From positions 248,001-312,000 of the forward strand of contig NZ_BTGQ01000003.1 in assembly GCF_036985505.1 (NCBI RefSeq): a stretch of 64,000 nucleotides of DNA. Direction: 5' to 3'. Source of the stretch: Croceitalea sp947503285 (GTDB taxonomy: Bacteria > Bacteroidota > Bacteroidia > Flavobacteriales > Flavobacteriaceae). Shown piece by piece: positions 52,301 to 59,293 of the stretch. The notes under the pieces are model-generated. The model had not been told where the DNA came from. It was given only the letters and a program-made list of their open reading frames with translations, and ran no database searches. Position 1 is the first letter of the stretch. The number at the start of each line of letters is the position of its first letter. The position numbers were made by a program, and so were the translations under genes.

Positions 52301-52764
52301 CGGGGGAGGCTTTCAAGACCTTACATAAGACCATCAAAAAAGTAGAGGAAGATATTGAGAACTTCAGTTTTAATACTTCGGTATCTACTTTTATGATTTG
52401 TGTCAATGAACTGAAGGCCCAAAAATGTACCAGCAAGGCCATTCTAGAACCTTTGGCCATTTTGGTTTCACCGTACGCACCGCATATTGCCGAAGAACTT
52501 TGGGAAAAGATGGGGCATCAAACCTCTATTGCCGAAGCCCCTTTTCCTAAATTTGAAGCAAAGTACCTCGTGGAAAGCAGTAAAGAATACCCTATTTCCT
52601 TTAATGGTAAAATGCGATTTACCCTAGAACTATCGTTAGACTTAAATAAAGATGAACTAGAGGCTGCCGTAATGGCCCATGAAAAAACACAGGCGCAATT
52701 AGCTGGCCGTACGCCCAAAAAGATAATTGTCGTACCTGGGAAAATCGTAAATATCGTAGGGTAG
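49309..52764 (+). CDS. leuS: Leucyl-tRNA synthetase with an in-frame DUF559 nuclease-domain insertion
   Basis: A 1151-aa class-I synthetase charging tRNA-Leu. The HIGH motif is HVGH (48-51), KMSKS is at 921-925, and the WCP zinc/connective region and editing-site TTRPDTIFG are present, so the catalytic and editing sites are intact. The usual Bacteroidota length is ~940-1000 aa. The excess comes mainly from residues 292-434, a DUF559 domain bounded by inverted repeats inserted directly before the editing motif. Two shorter repeat-derived insertions occur at residues ~686-697 and ~991-1000. Residues ~787-905 use more AT-rich codons than the rest. The frame has no stop, so a full fusion can be translated. 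Confidence 0.96.
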   Translation: MNYDFKEIEKKWQGYWAKHETFKAHNDSDKPKYYTLSMFPYPSGAGLHVGHPLGYIAGDIYARYKRHKGFNVLHPMGYDSFGLPAEQYAIQTGQHPAITTETNINRYREQLDRLGFSFDWSREVRTSDPKYYKWTQWIFIQLFNSWYNTDTDKAEGINTLTAIFENEGNLTVNAVCDDDTPGFSADDWKQFSKTEQEKILLKYRLTYLADAEVNWCPAMGTVLANDEIVNGVSERGGHPVIRKKMTQWMMRITAYAQRLLDGLDTIDWPQPLKDSQTNWIGRSEGASVIFKVLPPTPSEGGGVYSRLTGDSSMIGVLLERAKEMRKNPTPAEDSLWQALRNKNLDVKFRRQHPIHKYIVDFVSLEKNLIIEVDGEIHQYQLNEDAERQLLLEQKKGFKVIRFTNSEVLENIEGVISKIKGHLDSPSLGGGWGEDPSQSEIEVFTTRPDTIFGVSFMTLAPEHELVAKITTAEQKAAVEAYIEATAKRSERDRMADVKTISGAFTGAYAEHPFTKAPIPIWIGDYVLAGYGTGAVMSVPCGDQRDYDFAKHFGIDIPNIFEGVDISEEAFADKEKTIIANSDFLNGLSYKKAVKRAIFELEQLGQGKGKVNYRLRDAVFSRQRYWGEPFPVYYDANGMPQMIADENLPIELPEVEKYLPTETGEPPLGNATNWAWDTNTNKVVSNDLVTLSAAEGSDNGIYPLELNTMPGWAGSSQYFNRYMDPHNDKAIYSEEAITYWEDVDLYIGGSEHATGHLLYSRFWQKFLFDRGIAPKGEFAKKLINQGMITGTSAFVYRINLMFLEAINSPEDNFIGTSTDNDGFVNCFLSKKIKAKYESDEDLNLLGERLKSYILDELNRRENQNEVERCDYRIEFLPIHAHVSLVNASDELDIEAFKKWQPEYQDAEFILEDGKYIVGREVEKMSKSKYNVVNPDAICDEYGADSLRLYEMFLGPLEQSKPWNTAGITGVHSFLKKLWRLYHSGSNGTFHVTDSPPLEGPGEAFKTLHKTIKKVEEDIENFSFNTSVSTFMICVNELKAQKCTSKAILEPLAILVSPYAPHIAEELWEKMGHQTSIAEAPFPKFEAKYLVESSKEYPISFNGKMRFTLELSLDLNKDELEAAVMAHEKTQAQLAGRTPKKIIVVPGKIVNIVG
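50182..50216. repeat. Left terminal inverted repeat, REP-like hairpin
   Basis: Contains its own 8-bp palindrome CCCCCTCC-GAG-GGAGGGGG preceded by GTCCTCCCCCCAAC. It is the reverse complement of the right repeat except at two loop-proximal positions. Confidence 0.92.
50576..50610. repeat. Right terminal inverted repeat, REP-like hairpin
   Basis: Contains CCCCCTCC-TTA-GGAGGGGG followed by TTGGGGGGAGGAC. It pairs with the left repeat to enclose the DUF559 coding segment. Confidence 0.92.
51366..51397. repeat. Palindromic repeat within leuS coding sequence
   Basis: GGTCACCCTGAGCG and CGCCGAAGGGTCAGACA form an ACCCT...AGGGT inverted repeat. Translated it gives LVTLSAAEGSD between conserved LeuRS blocks (NKVVSND and YPLELNTMPGWAGS). 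The GTCACCCTGAGCG...CGAAGGGT string is, from memory, a dispersed repeat in Bacteroidota genomes. Confidence 0.7.
52280..52309. repeat. Solo copy of the DUF559-element REP hairpin
   Basis: CCCCTCC-TTT-GGAGGGG followed by CCGGGGGAGG has the same plan as the right terminal repeat of the DUF559 element 1.7 kb upstream, in the same orientation. It is in frame and encodes SPPLEGPGEA within a variable surface loop of LeuRS. Confidence 0.85.
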
Positions 52765-52850
52765 TGATAAACCGCCCTATCTACTATTTTAATTTGGGTT
52801 CGATGTAATGGTAAGTCTAAAAGGAAACAAATGTCAGCAAAAATAGACAG

Positions 52851-52892
52851 TTGTCACCCTGAACGCACGCCTACCTATAAGGCGGGCTCAAC
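52851..52892. repeat. Repeat remnant downstream of leuS
   Basis: TTGTCACCCTGAACGCA repeats the start of the palindromic element inside leuS, and is followed by CGCCTACCTATAAGGCGGGC, an imperfect inverted repeat. It lies in the 243-bp gap before the SemiSWEET gene, which otherwise shows no gene. Confidence 0.5.
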
Positions 52893-53007
52893 CGATATTG
52901 GTTTATAAATCGCTTTAAGCCAAATTAATGATGGGTTTCTTAGGTAGAACTTATCTTATTTAACCGAATTTGCTGAACTATCTTCGGCAAACCTTAACCT
53001 TATAACT

Positions 53008-53262
53008 ATGGAGAAAATCGAGATTTTGGGTTTGATTGCCGCGGCATTGACCACTTCTGCTTTTGTTCCTCAAGTCTATAAAGCTTGGCGGCATAAATCC
53101 ACCAAAGATATTTCCTTAACAATGTACCTTGTTTTTCTAATCGGTATCGTGTTGTGGTTAATATATGGCATCGCCATCAACAGTTTGAGCGTTGCGGTTG
53201 CCAATGGGGTGACGATTGTGCTTGCCTTGGCGATAGTCATTGCAAAAATTAAATTTAAATAG
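53008..53262 (+). CDS. SemiSWEET sugar transporter
   Basis: An 84-aa protein with three helices and the PQ-loop motif (TSAFVPQVYKAWRHKSTKDISL). Bacterial SemiSWEETs dimerise to make a sugar facilitator. Length and the conserved WLIYGIAINSLSVAVANGVTI segment fit the family. It is monocistronic. Sugar specificity cannot be deduced. Confidence 0.93.
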   Translation: MEKIEILGLIAAALTTSAFVPQVYKAWRHKSTKDISLTMYLVFLIGIVLWLIYGIAINSLSVAVANGVTIVLALAIVIAKIKFK

Positions 53263-53274
53263 CATCTCTCATTG

Positions 53275-53375
53275 AGGGGTATAAATAATTTTTTTATAAA
53301 ATTTAATTCAACACCCCTATTTTTTAGGGGGTATATTAATATAAAATGATATTATTTTTAATTTTACCCCTAAAA
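53275..53375. promoter_or_regulatory. Iterated AGGGGTA / ACCCCTA boxes upstream of ald
   Basis: Four copies occur in 100 bases: AGGGGTATAAAT (53275), ACCCCTA (53313), TAGGGGGTATATTA (53325) and TACCCCTAAAA (53365). The second and third form a CCCCTA-TTTTT-TAGGGG hairpin that could also end the SemiSWEET transcript. The set may be regulator-binding sites for ald. Confidence 0.4.
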
Positions 53376-53401
53376 TTATATGCACTATCCCATAAGATTC
53401 C

Positions 53402-53409
53402 TATTTTTG
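53402..53409 (+). promoter_or_regulatory. -7 element of the ald promoter
   Basis: TATTTTTG matches TAnnTTTG 34 bases before the ald ATG. No TTG -33 element is visible, suggesting dependence on an activator. Confidence 0.55.
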
Positions 53410-53443
53410 TCACATATGTAAATTATAATTCAATACCACAAAG

Positions 53444-54547
53444 ATGATTGTAGGGGTACCTAAAGAAATTAAGAACAACGAAAGTCGGGTCGGTATGACA
53501 CCTGCCGGAGTTTTCGAATTGGTGAAAAACGACCATACCGTATACGTACAATCAGGTGCTGGTGAAGGTAGCGGCTTTTTCAATAGCGATTACCAACAAG
53601 TTGGGGCCACTATTTTAGATACCATTGGTCAGGTCTATGCGTTAAGCGAAATGATCGTTAAGGTCAAAGAACCTATAGCGGAAGAGTATGAATTAATACA
53701 AGAGGGTCAAATTGTGTTTACCTATTTTCATTTTGCCTCGAGTGAAGCTTTGACGAGGGCCATGATGAAACAAAAAGGAATTTGTATCGCTTATGAAACG
53801 GTAGAAGACGAAGACGGCACATTGCCTTTATTGACCCCGATGTCTGAGGTTGCGGGGCGTATGGCCATACAACAAGGTGCCAAATATCTCGAAAAACCCA
53901 AAAAAGGAAAAGGGGTACTGCTAGGCGGTGTACCGGGTGTCGCGCCAGGTAAGGTATTGGTTTTAGGGGCTGGTACCGTTGGTATTCAAGCCGCAAAAAT
54001 GGCAGCAGGTTTAGGGGCCCATGTTACTATTTTAGATATTAATATGAAACGTTTGCGCCATGTGAACGATATAATGCCCCCTCATGTAGTAACCGAATTT
54101 TCGAACGAATTCAATATTAGAAAACATATTAAAACGCACGATTTGATTATCGGTGGCGTATTATTGAAAGGCGCAAAGGCCCCGAACCTTATTACGCGCG
54201 ATATGTTGAAAGAGATGCATCCCGGGGTGGTTATTGTAGATGTCGCCGTAGATCAAGGAGGTTGTGTTGAGACCACCAAGGCCACTACCCACGAAGATCC
54301 TATCTATATTATCGATGATGTAGTGCATTATTGTGTAGCGAATATGCCTGGTGCAGTACCCTATACGTCAACGGTCGCCTTGACCAATGTCACCTTGCCC
54401 TATGTATTGAAATTGGCCAATAACGGTTGGCAAAGTGCTTGCAGAATGGACAAATCATTAGAAAAAGGCCTGAACATCATTGAAGGTAACATCGTTTATA
54501 AAGAAATTGCAGAGAGTTTTGACTTAACCCCATCGGTCATGGTGTAA
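53444..54547 (+). CDS. ald: Alanine dehydrogenase
   Basis: A 367-aa NAD-dependent enzyme converting L-alanine to pyruvate and ammonia, and the reverse. The N-terminal GVPKEIKNNESRVGMTPAGV and the NAD-binding VLGAGTVGIQAAKMAAGLGA near residue 172 are diagnostic. The catalytic His lies in the VFTYFHFASS segment. Length fits (~370). The upstream region holds repeated AGGGGTA boxes; an Lrp-type regulator, a usual controller of ald, is encoded 4 kb downstream. Confidence 0.97.
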   Translation: MIVGVPKEIKNNESRVGMTPAGVFELVKNDHTVYVQSGAGEGSGFFNSDYQQVGATILDTIGQVYALSEMIVKVKEPIAEEYELIQEGQIVFTYFHFASSEALTRAMMKQKGICIAYETVEDEDGTLPLLTPMSEVAGRMAIQQGAKYLEKPKKGKGVLLGGVPGVAPGKVLVLGAGTVGIQAAKMAAGLGAHVTILDINMKRLRHVNDIMPPHVVTEFSNEFNIRKHIKTHDLIIGGVLLKGAKAPNLITRDMLKEMHPGVVIVDVAVDQGGCVETTKATTHEDPIYIIDDVVHYCVANMPGAVPYTSTVALTNVTLPYVLKLANNGWQSACRMDKSLEKGLNIIEGNIVYKEIAESFDLTPSVMV

Positions 54548-54712
54548 CGTACATTTTGTCAGTTCATAAAACCTTGTCAGTCCTGAAACGCCTAATTCAG
54601 GTATTTGGCGGGGTTTTTGCTTTTTAAAAAGAAAGTTTGAGCGCTATTGCGTAGGCCTTAAGGTTTGCAAGCACTTTCTTTTTTATCTTTAATAAACTAA
54701 AAGTATAAAACT

Positions 54713-55408
54713 ATGATGGGATATTATATATTGATCGGGGCGATAGCATTGGTCAGTTGGTTGGTGAGCAGTCGTTTGAAGAGCAAGTTCAAGCACTATT
54801 CGAAAGTACATTTGCAAAATGGAATGAGCGGTGCTGAAATCGCACAGAAAATGTTGGACGATCACGGTATTAGGGATGTGAAGGTCATTTCAACCCCCGG
54901 AATGTTGACAGATCATTACAATCCTAAAAATAAGACGGTTAATTTAAGTGAAGGGGTCTATAACCAACGAAATGCCGCTGCCGCAGCTGTTGCCGCACAC
55001 GAGGTAGGGCATGCCGTGCAACATGCACAAGCCTACGAATGGTTGACGATGCGCTCAAGATTGGTGCCTATCGTTAGTGTCACTTCGGGCATGTCTACAT
55101 GGGTAGTATTTGGTGGTTTGGCCCTAGGTGCCGCGGCGGGAGTCGGTTTTGGCTATTGGGTGGCCGTTGCTGGTTTGGTCATGATGGCTTTTGCCACGCT
55201 GTTCAGTTTTATTACACTTCCTGTAGAGTATGACGCCAGTAATCGTGCCTTGGCTTGGCTAAAACAAAAAAATGTGGTTACCCAGCAAGAATATAAAGGT
55301 TCTGAAGATGCTTTAAAGTGGGCAGCAAGAACCTATCTGGTAGCTGCGATTGGCTCTTTGGCAACTTTGGTCTATTGGGGGCTTCAGGTTTTCGGGGGAA
55401 GGGATTAA
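54713..55408 (+). CDS. Zinc metallopeptidase, YugP family
   Basis: A 231-aa membrane protein. An N-terminal helix (1-20) is followed by a cytosolic segment with the zinc motif HEVGHAVQH (~95-103), then two or three helices (~130-185), and the second acidic ligand region EYDASNRAL. This is the Neutral_Zn_2/YugP plan, a presumed membrane-protein quality-control protease. It is monocistronic; a weak CGCC/GGCG hairpin with T-rich tail (54582-54620) separates it from ald. Confidence 0.92.
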   Translation: MMGYYILIGAIALVSWLVSSRLKSKFKHYSKVHLQNGMSGAEIAQKMLDDHGIRDVKVISTPGMLTDHYNPKNKTVNLSEGVYNQRNAAAAAVAAHEVGHAVQHAQAYEWLTMRSRLVPIVSVTSGMSTWVVFGGLALGAAAGVGFGYWVAVAGLVMMAFATLFSFITLPVEYDASNRALAWLKQKNVVTQQEYKGSEDALKWAARTYLVAAIGSLATLVYWGLQVFGGRD

Positions 55409-55444
55409 CTTCCGTCATCCTTAATAAACAAAAGATATCATATG

Positions 55445-55475
55445 ACCCATTTGAATTTATTCAAATGGGTTTTTT
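55445..55475 (+). terminator. Intrinsic terminator of the YugP gene
   Basis: An 11-bp perfect stem ACCCATTTGAA / TTCAAATGGGT with loop TTTA and a T6 run lies directly before the Crp-like gene. Confidence 0.88.
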
Positions 55476-55500
55476 ATTTTTAAAATAAAATACGGCGCTG

Positions 55501-56088
55501 TTGGAACAATACAAAAGCATATTAGGGAATATTGGAAAATACGTAACCCTTAACCAAGACGAGACGAAAAAGTTGCTTGCCATTATCAGGACGACCAAAA
55601 TCAAAAAGCGCCAATTTATAGACCAACCGAATTACGTCTGCCAATATCGAAACTATGTGGTGAAAGGTTCATTTCGTTCTTACTTCATCGATGGGGACGG
55701 AAAAGAACATACGGTACAGATCGCAATTGAAGATTGGTTCGTTAGCGATTTTTACAGCTATATCACACAAACCCCTGCTACACTTTTCGTTGAGGCTTTG
55801 GAAGATTCCGTCATATTGCAGATGACCTATAGCGATATTGAAGGACTTTGCCGGGAAATTCACGGGTTGAGTGAATATTTCAGGATAACTACGGAAAGGG
55901 CATTTGCCTTTTCAAGAAAAAGGGCACTTTCCAATCTAAGTATGAGTGCAGAAGAACGGTATTTAGAACTGTTGCAGCGGTACCCTGATATTGTCAAACG
56001 CGTACCGCAAAAGGTAATCGCATCCTATCTAGGTTTTACACCTGAGTTTTTGTCCAAAATCAGAAAGAACCTTACTTCAAATACTTAA
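55501..56088 (+). CDS. Crp/Fnr-type cyclic-nucleotide-binding regulator
   Basis: A 195-aa protein beginning at a TTG codon (MEQYKSILGNIGKYV); no ATG precedes the conserved cupin-like domain. The cNMP-binding barrel covers ~25-115 and a short helical DNA-binding end (VPQKVIASYLGFTPEFLSKIRKNL) is the helix-turn-helix. The family often controls the next operon, here peroxiredoxin-like, DoxX, SRPBCC and SDR genes 99 bases downstream. The effector is unknown. Confidence 0.88.
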   Translation: MEQYKSILGNIGKYVTLNQDETKKLLAIIRTTKIKKRQFIDQPNYVCQYRNYVVKGSFRSYFIDGDGKEHTVQIAIEDWFVSDFYSYITQTPATLFVEALEDSVILQMTYSDIEGLCREIHGLSEYFRITTERAFAFSRKRALSNLSMSAEERYLELLQRYPDIVKRVPQKVIASYLGFTPEFLSKIRKNLTSNT

Positions 56089-56187
56089 TCTAGTTCAAGG
56101 GTATTTCCTAAACCAGTTCATTTTTAGTGCTAGCATATCGCCACACCTTTGTAGGGTCAATAGTGACTTTATCCAAAACAAAGTAAA

Positions 56188-56844
56188 ATGAACACAGAAA
56201 CAAACTCGTACCGAGATAACCTGAAAGAACTGCGTACCAATTTGGGTACAATGCTTCCTAAAGAAGCGCTTGACGTTTTCGACAAAGACGCCGAAGATCT
56301 GCAACTAAGGCATGAATCGATTCTACCATTGCAAGTTGGCGACAAGGCACCGGATTTTTCGCTTTCAAATGCAACCGGCAAAACCGTTAGGCTCTACGAC
56401 CTATTGAAAATGAGCAGCGTAGTATTAACTTTTTACAGAGGTTCTTGGTGTCCGTATTGCAACCTTCAACTGGCGCTTTATCAAAAGTCACTGGATGAAA
56501 TCCATGCTTTGGATGCAACATTGGTTGCAATCTCGCCACAAACCCCTGATGAATCTTTGACCATAGCAGAAAAGAATAAACTCAATTTCGAGGTATTGAG
56601 CGATAAAGGAAATACCGTCGCTAGAATGTATACGACCGTATTTAAAAATGCGGATGCCCCGGTCAATACGATGACGGCACTTGGGTTTGATTTTGATGCA
56701 CATTATTCAGGCGATTCTAGGGAACTACCAATACCCGCCGTATTCGTAATCGAAAAAAACGGCACGGTTTCTTTTGCAAAGGCAGAAGGTGGTGATTATA
56801 GGAATCGTGTGGAGGTTTCAGAAATTATTAATGCTTTAAAGTAA
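56188..56844 (+). CDS. AhpC/TSA-type peroxiredoxin-like protein
   Basis: A 218-aa thioredoxin-fold protein. The active site YRGSWCPYCNLQL has a CxxC, unlike the single peroxidatic cysteine of classical AhpC, placing it in the peroxiredoxin-like group. The N-terminal ~50 residues form a helical extension. It probably reduces peroxides or acts as a thiol oxidoreductase in the cytosol. It begins a four-gene operon with DoxX, SRPBCC and SDR genes. Confidence 0.9.
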   Translation: MNTETNSYRDNLKELRTNLGTMLPKEALDVFDKDAEDLQLRHESILPLQVGDKAPDFSLSNATGKTVRLYDLLKMSSVVLTFYRGSWCPYCNLQLALYQKSLDEIHALDATLVAISPQTPDESLTIAEKNKLNFEVLSDKGNTVARMYTTVFKNADAPVNTMTALGFDFDAHYSGDSRELPIPAVFVIEKNGTVSFAKAEGGDYRNRVEVSEIINALK

Positions 56845-56851
56845 GAATCCG

Positions 56852-57238
56852 ATGAGAAATAAAATTCAAAATAGCACAAATTGGCTCTTGGCAATCTTAA
56901 TGGTCATTTTTGGACTTAATAAGTTTCTTGGTTTTATTCCGGTAGAGCCGCCGGCTGATCCAACGGCACAAAGTTTTATGGGGGCAATGTTTACGTCTTA
57001 TTTATTCATAGTGGTGGCAATCGCAGAAATTCTTGGGGGAATTTTAATAGCTATACCAAAAACGAGATTTTTAGGTTGGCTTTTGCTTCTTCCGATTGTT
57101 TTCAACATCGTGGCTTTCCATGTGGCACATGACTTTATCGGCAATGGAATATGGTTGTTGCCAACTATCTTGTTTGCCATAGCTACCTATTTTCAATTTA
57201 AGACGATCAAAACGGCCATAAATTTTGGGCATGTATAG
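56852..57238 (+). CDS. DoxX-family membrane protein
   Basis: A 128-aa protein with four helices and the DoxX-like pattern (WLLAILMVIFGLNKFLGFIP, YLFIVVAIAEILGGILIAI, GWLLLLPIVFNIVAFHVAHD). DoxX proteins are thought to link redox sensing or quinone reduction to the membrane. It starts 7 bases after the peroxiredoxin-like gene and overlaps the SRPBCC gene. Confidence 0.85.
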   Translation: MRNKIQNSTNWLLAILMVIFGLNKFLGFIPVEPPADPTAQSFMGAMFTSYLFIVVAIAEILGGILIAIPKTRFLGWLLLLPIVFNIVAFHVAHDFIGNGIWLLPTILFAIATYFQFKTIKTAINFGHV

Positions 57239-57734
57239 GGCAATAGTCATGACATTGCTTTTCGTTCTGATTTCAGCTATTGGCAAGGCACAAACCTTTA
57301 AAAAGGTTGCGGTCTCGAACAGTATCGAAATGAACACAAGAAGAAACGAAGTATGGACAGTACTATCCGATCTTACAAACTTAGACGTATTGGTGCCAGA
57401 AATTATTTCCAAAACCGAAACAGTAGGAAGTGGCAAGGGGGCACTAGTTACGTTGACCTTAAAATCGAATGGTTTGAAAGTAATTGAGCATGTAATTGAA
57501 TTAGACAATGATAAGCATACCCTTGTTTATGAAATGATTGAAACCCCAATGCCAATTTCAGGGTACAAGGCAACAATTAAAATAATCCCCACTAATTCAA
57601 ATGACTATAAAATTCGCTTTGATGCCGTTTTTAAAGTTCAAGAAGAAAACAGGGAAACAATGGTGACTACCATTGGCAATTTTCAAAAAATACTTTTATC
57701 AAATATCAAAAAAACATATAGTGATGAAGAATAG
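57231..57734 (+). CDS. Exported SRPBCC-fold protein
   Basis: A 167-aa protein starting MYRAIVMTLLFVLISAIGKAQ, a signal peptide; a TTG two codons earlier is possible. The mature part has the START/SRPBCC pattern (VSNSIEMNTRRNEVWTVLSDLTNLDVLVPEIISKTE). These domains bind hydrophobic ligands. It overlaps DoxX by 8 bases and the SDR gene by 11 bases, so it is tightly coupled. Confidence 0.82.
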   Translation: MYRAIVMTLLFVLISAIGKAQTFKKVAVSNSIEMNTRRNEVWTVLSDLTNLDVLVPEIISKTETVGSGKGALVTLTLKSNGLKVIEHVIELDNDKHTLVYEMIETPMPISGYKATIKIIPTNSNDYKIRFDAVFKVQEENRETMVTTIGNFQKILLSNIKKTYSDEE

Positions 57735-58545
57735 AATATGGTTGATTACAGGAATATCAAGTGGCTTGGGTAAGGCTTTGGCAAGAACGGTAATGGACTC
57801 TGGAGATTATGTTATCGGCACATTTAGAAATGAAGGGCAAGTGCTACAATTTAATGAGGCCCATGCAGGCAAGGGGCATGCCGTGCTTTTGGATGTCACA
57901 AGTCACGAACAAATTGAACAGGTAATTGCCAATCTTGATACGATTGACGTTTTGGTCAATAATGCAGGTATCGGATTCGTGGGGGCCATAGAAGAAACAA
58001 GTATCGAAGAGACCAGAAGGGTGTTTGAGGCTAACTTTTTTAGTGCTTTGAAAGTAACGCAAGAGGTACTCCCTAAAATGCGGTTACAAGGTAATGGCCA
58101 TATCGTTCAGATTTCTTCGCACGGCGGCGTAAAGGCTTTTGCGGGTTTCGGAATATATAACGCAAGCAAGTTTGCCCTAGAGGGTTTCTCAGAGGCCTTG
58201 GCACAAGAAGTTGAGCCATTGGGGATAAAGTTGACCTTGGTAGAGCCAGGTCCGTTTCGAACTAAATTCGCTTCTAAGGGATTGCCTGAAGCAAAAAAAG
58301 TAATTTACGATTATGCCGATACGGCTGGGGCTTTTCGCTCTAAACTTAAAGGAGTAGACGGCAAACAAGAAGGGGATCCCGTAAAAGCGGCGTTGGCCAT
58401 CATTGATTTGGTAAACGCAGAGAAACCCACATTACGTTTACCATTGGGCAAAGTACCTTTAATGACCATTAAAATGAAGCTGGATAGTGTTGCGGCAGAT
58501 CTACAACAAAATGCTGAAATTGCAGCGAGTACCGTTTTTAAATGA
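57724..58545 (+). CDS. Short-chain dehydrogenase/reductase
   Basis: A 273-aa classical SDR starting MKNRIWLITGISSGLG; the ORF's earlier ATG lies in the previous gene and is not conserved. The cofactor motif TGISSGLG (9-16), NNAG (LVNNAGIGFVG), catalytic Ser (VQISSHGG) and YNASK are all present. It is an NADP-preferring type by the pattern. The substrate is unknown. It ends the peroxiredoxin-DoxX-SRPBCC-SDR operon. The 230 bases beyond contain two small hairpins (ATCCCATAAATGGGAT at ~58570; GATAGGTAGCTATC at ~58599) and no gene. Confidence 0.93.
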   Translation: MKNRIWLITGISSGLGKALARTVMDSGDYVIGTFRNEGQVLQFNEAHAGKGHAVLLDVTSHEQIEQVIANLDTIDVLVNNAGIGFVGAIEETSIEETRRVFEANFFSALKVTQEVLPKMRLQGNGHIVQISSHGGVKAFAGFGIYNASKFALEGFSEALAQEVEPLGIKLTLVEPGPFRTKFASKGLPEAKKVIYDYADTAGAFRSKLKGVDGKQEGDPVKAALAIIDLVNAEKPTLRLPLGKVPLMTIKMKLDSVAADLQQNAEIAASTVFK

Positions 58546-58774
58546 AGTGGGTTCGAAGTAAGGTTTTTAATCCCATAAATGGGATAGAGGCAAATAAAGA
58601 TAGGTAGCTATCACCTCTAATACTTCGCTTCGCCCAGTATAAATTACTATAGAGAGGTCTTAAGATTTAAAATGTCGACTGCGCCCTTCTACCGACAAGA
58701 TAGGCTTGACCTGACACCGAAACATAAATTGTTGAAAATCAAAATAAGTATCGGAAGTTTAAATCTGGCATCGG

Positions 58775-59245
58775 TTAAATAGAAATCTGCCTATCGATTT
58801 GTTGGTTGAGTGATATAAACGTTTCAGTACGTGATACCCCTTCAATTTGTTGGATTTCTTTATTGAGCAATTGCATTAAATGCTCATTGTCTTGGCATAA
58901 TACTTTTATCAAAATGGACCAGTTACCCGTAGTGTAGTGGCATTCCAGTACTTCAGGAATTTTTTTTAGGGCGGCCACTGCCCTCGGGTTTGACATGGCT
59001 TTGTCTAAAAAAATACCAATATATGCCATGGTAGTATATCCCAAGACTTTAGGGTTGATTACAAATTTGGATCCTGCTAGTAGTCCTGAAGCTTCTAGCT
59101 TTCGAAGGCGTTGGTGTATGGCGGCGCCGGAAATTCCGATGTTTCGAGCGATTTCAAGTACCGGTCGTCTCGCATCTTCCATCAAGTATCTAAGAATTTT
59201 TTTGTCAATACCATCTATTTTAACGGAAGTGTTAGCTTTTTTCAT
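58775..59245 (-). CDS. Lrp/AsnC-family regulator
   Basis: A 156-aa regulator. An N-terminal winged helix-turn-helix (IDGIDKKILRYLMEDARRPVLEIARNIGISGAAIHQRLRKLEASGLL) is followed by the RAM/AsnC ligand domain (VLECHYTTGNWSILIKVLCQD). It is 48 bases upstream of the saccharopine-dehydrogenase-like gene only in the reverse sense: that gene precedes it on the same strand, so they may share a transcript. It could regulate amino-acid genes such as ald or the lysine-pathway-like gene beside it. Confidence 0.94.
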   Translation of the reverse strand: MKKANTSVKIDGIDKKILRYLMEDARRPVLEIARNIGISGAAIHQRLRKLEASGLLAGSKFVINPKVLGYTTMAYIGIFLDKAMSNPRAVAALKKIPEVLECHYTTGNWSILIKVLCQDNEHLMQLLNKEIQQIEGVSRTETFISLNQQIDRQISI

Positions 59246-59267
59246 AATTCGCTGAAAATTAGAAACC

Positions 59268-59275
59268 CAAAGATA
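59268..59275 (-). promoter_or_regulatory. -7 element of the Lrp gene promoter
   Basis: TATCTTTG on the minus strand is a perfect TAnnTTTG match ~22 bases before the Lrp ATG, so the regulator has its own promoter. Confidence 0.6.
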
Positions 59276-59293
59276 TAGAAAGTGTTTTAATTT

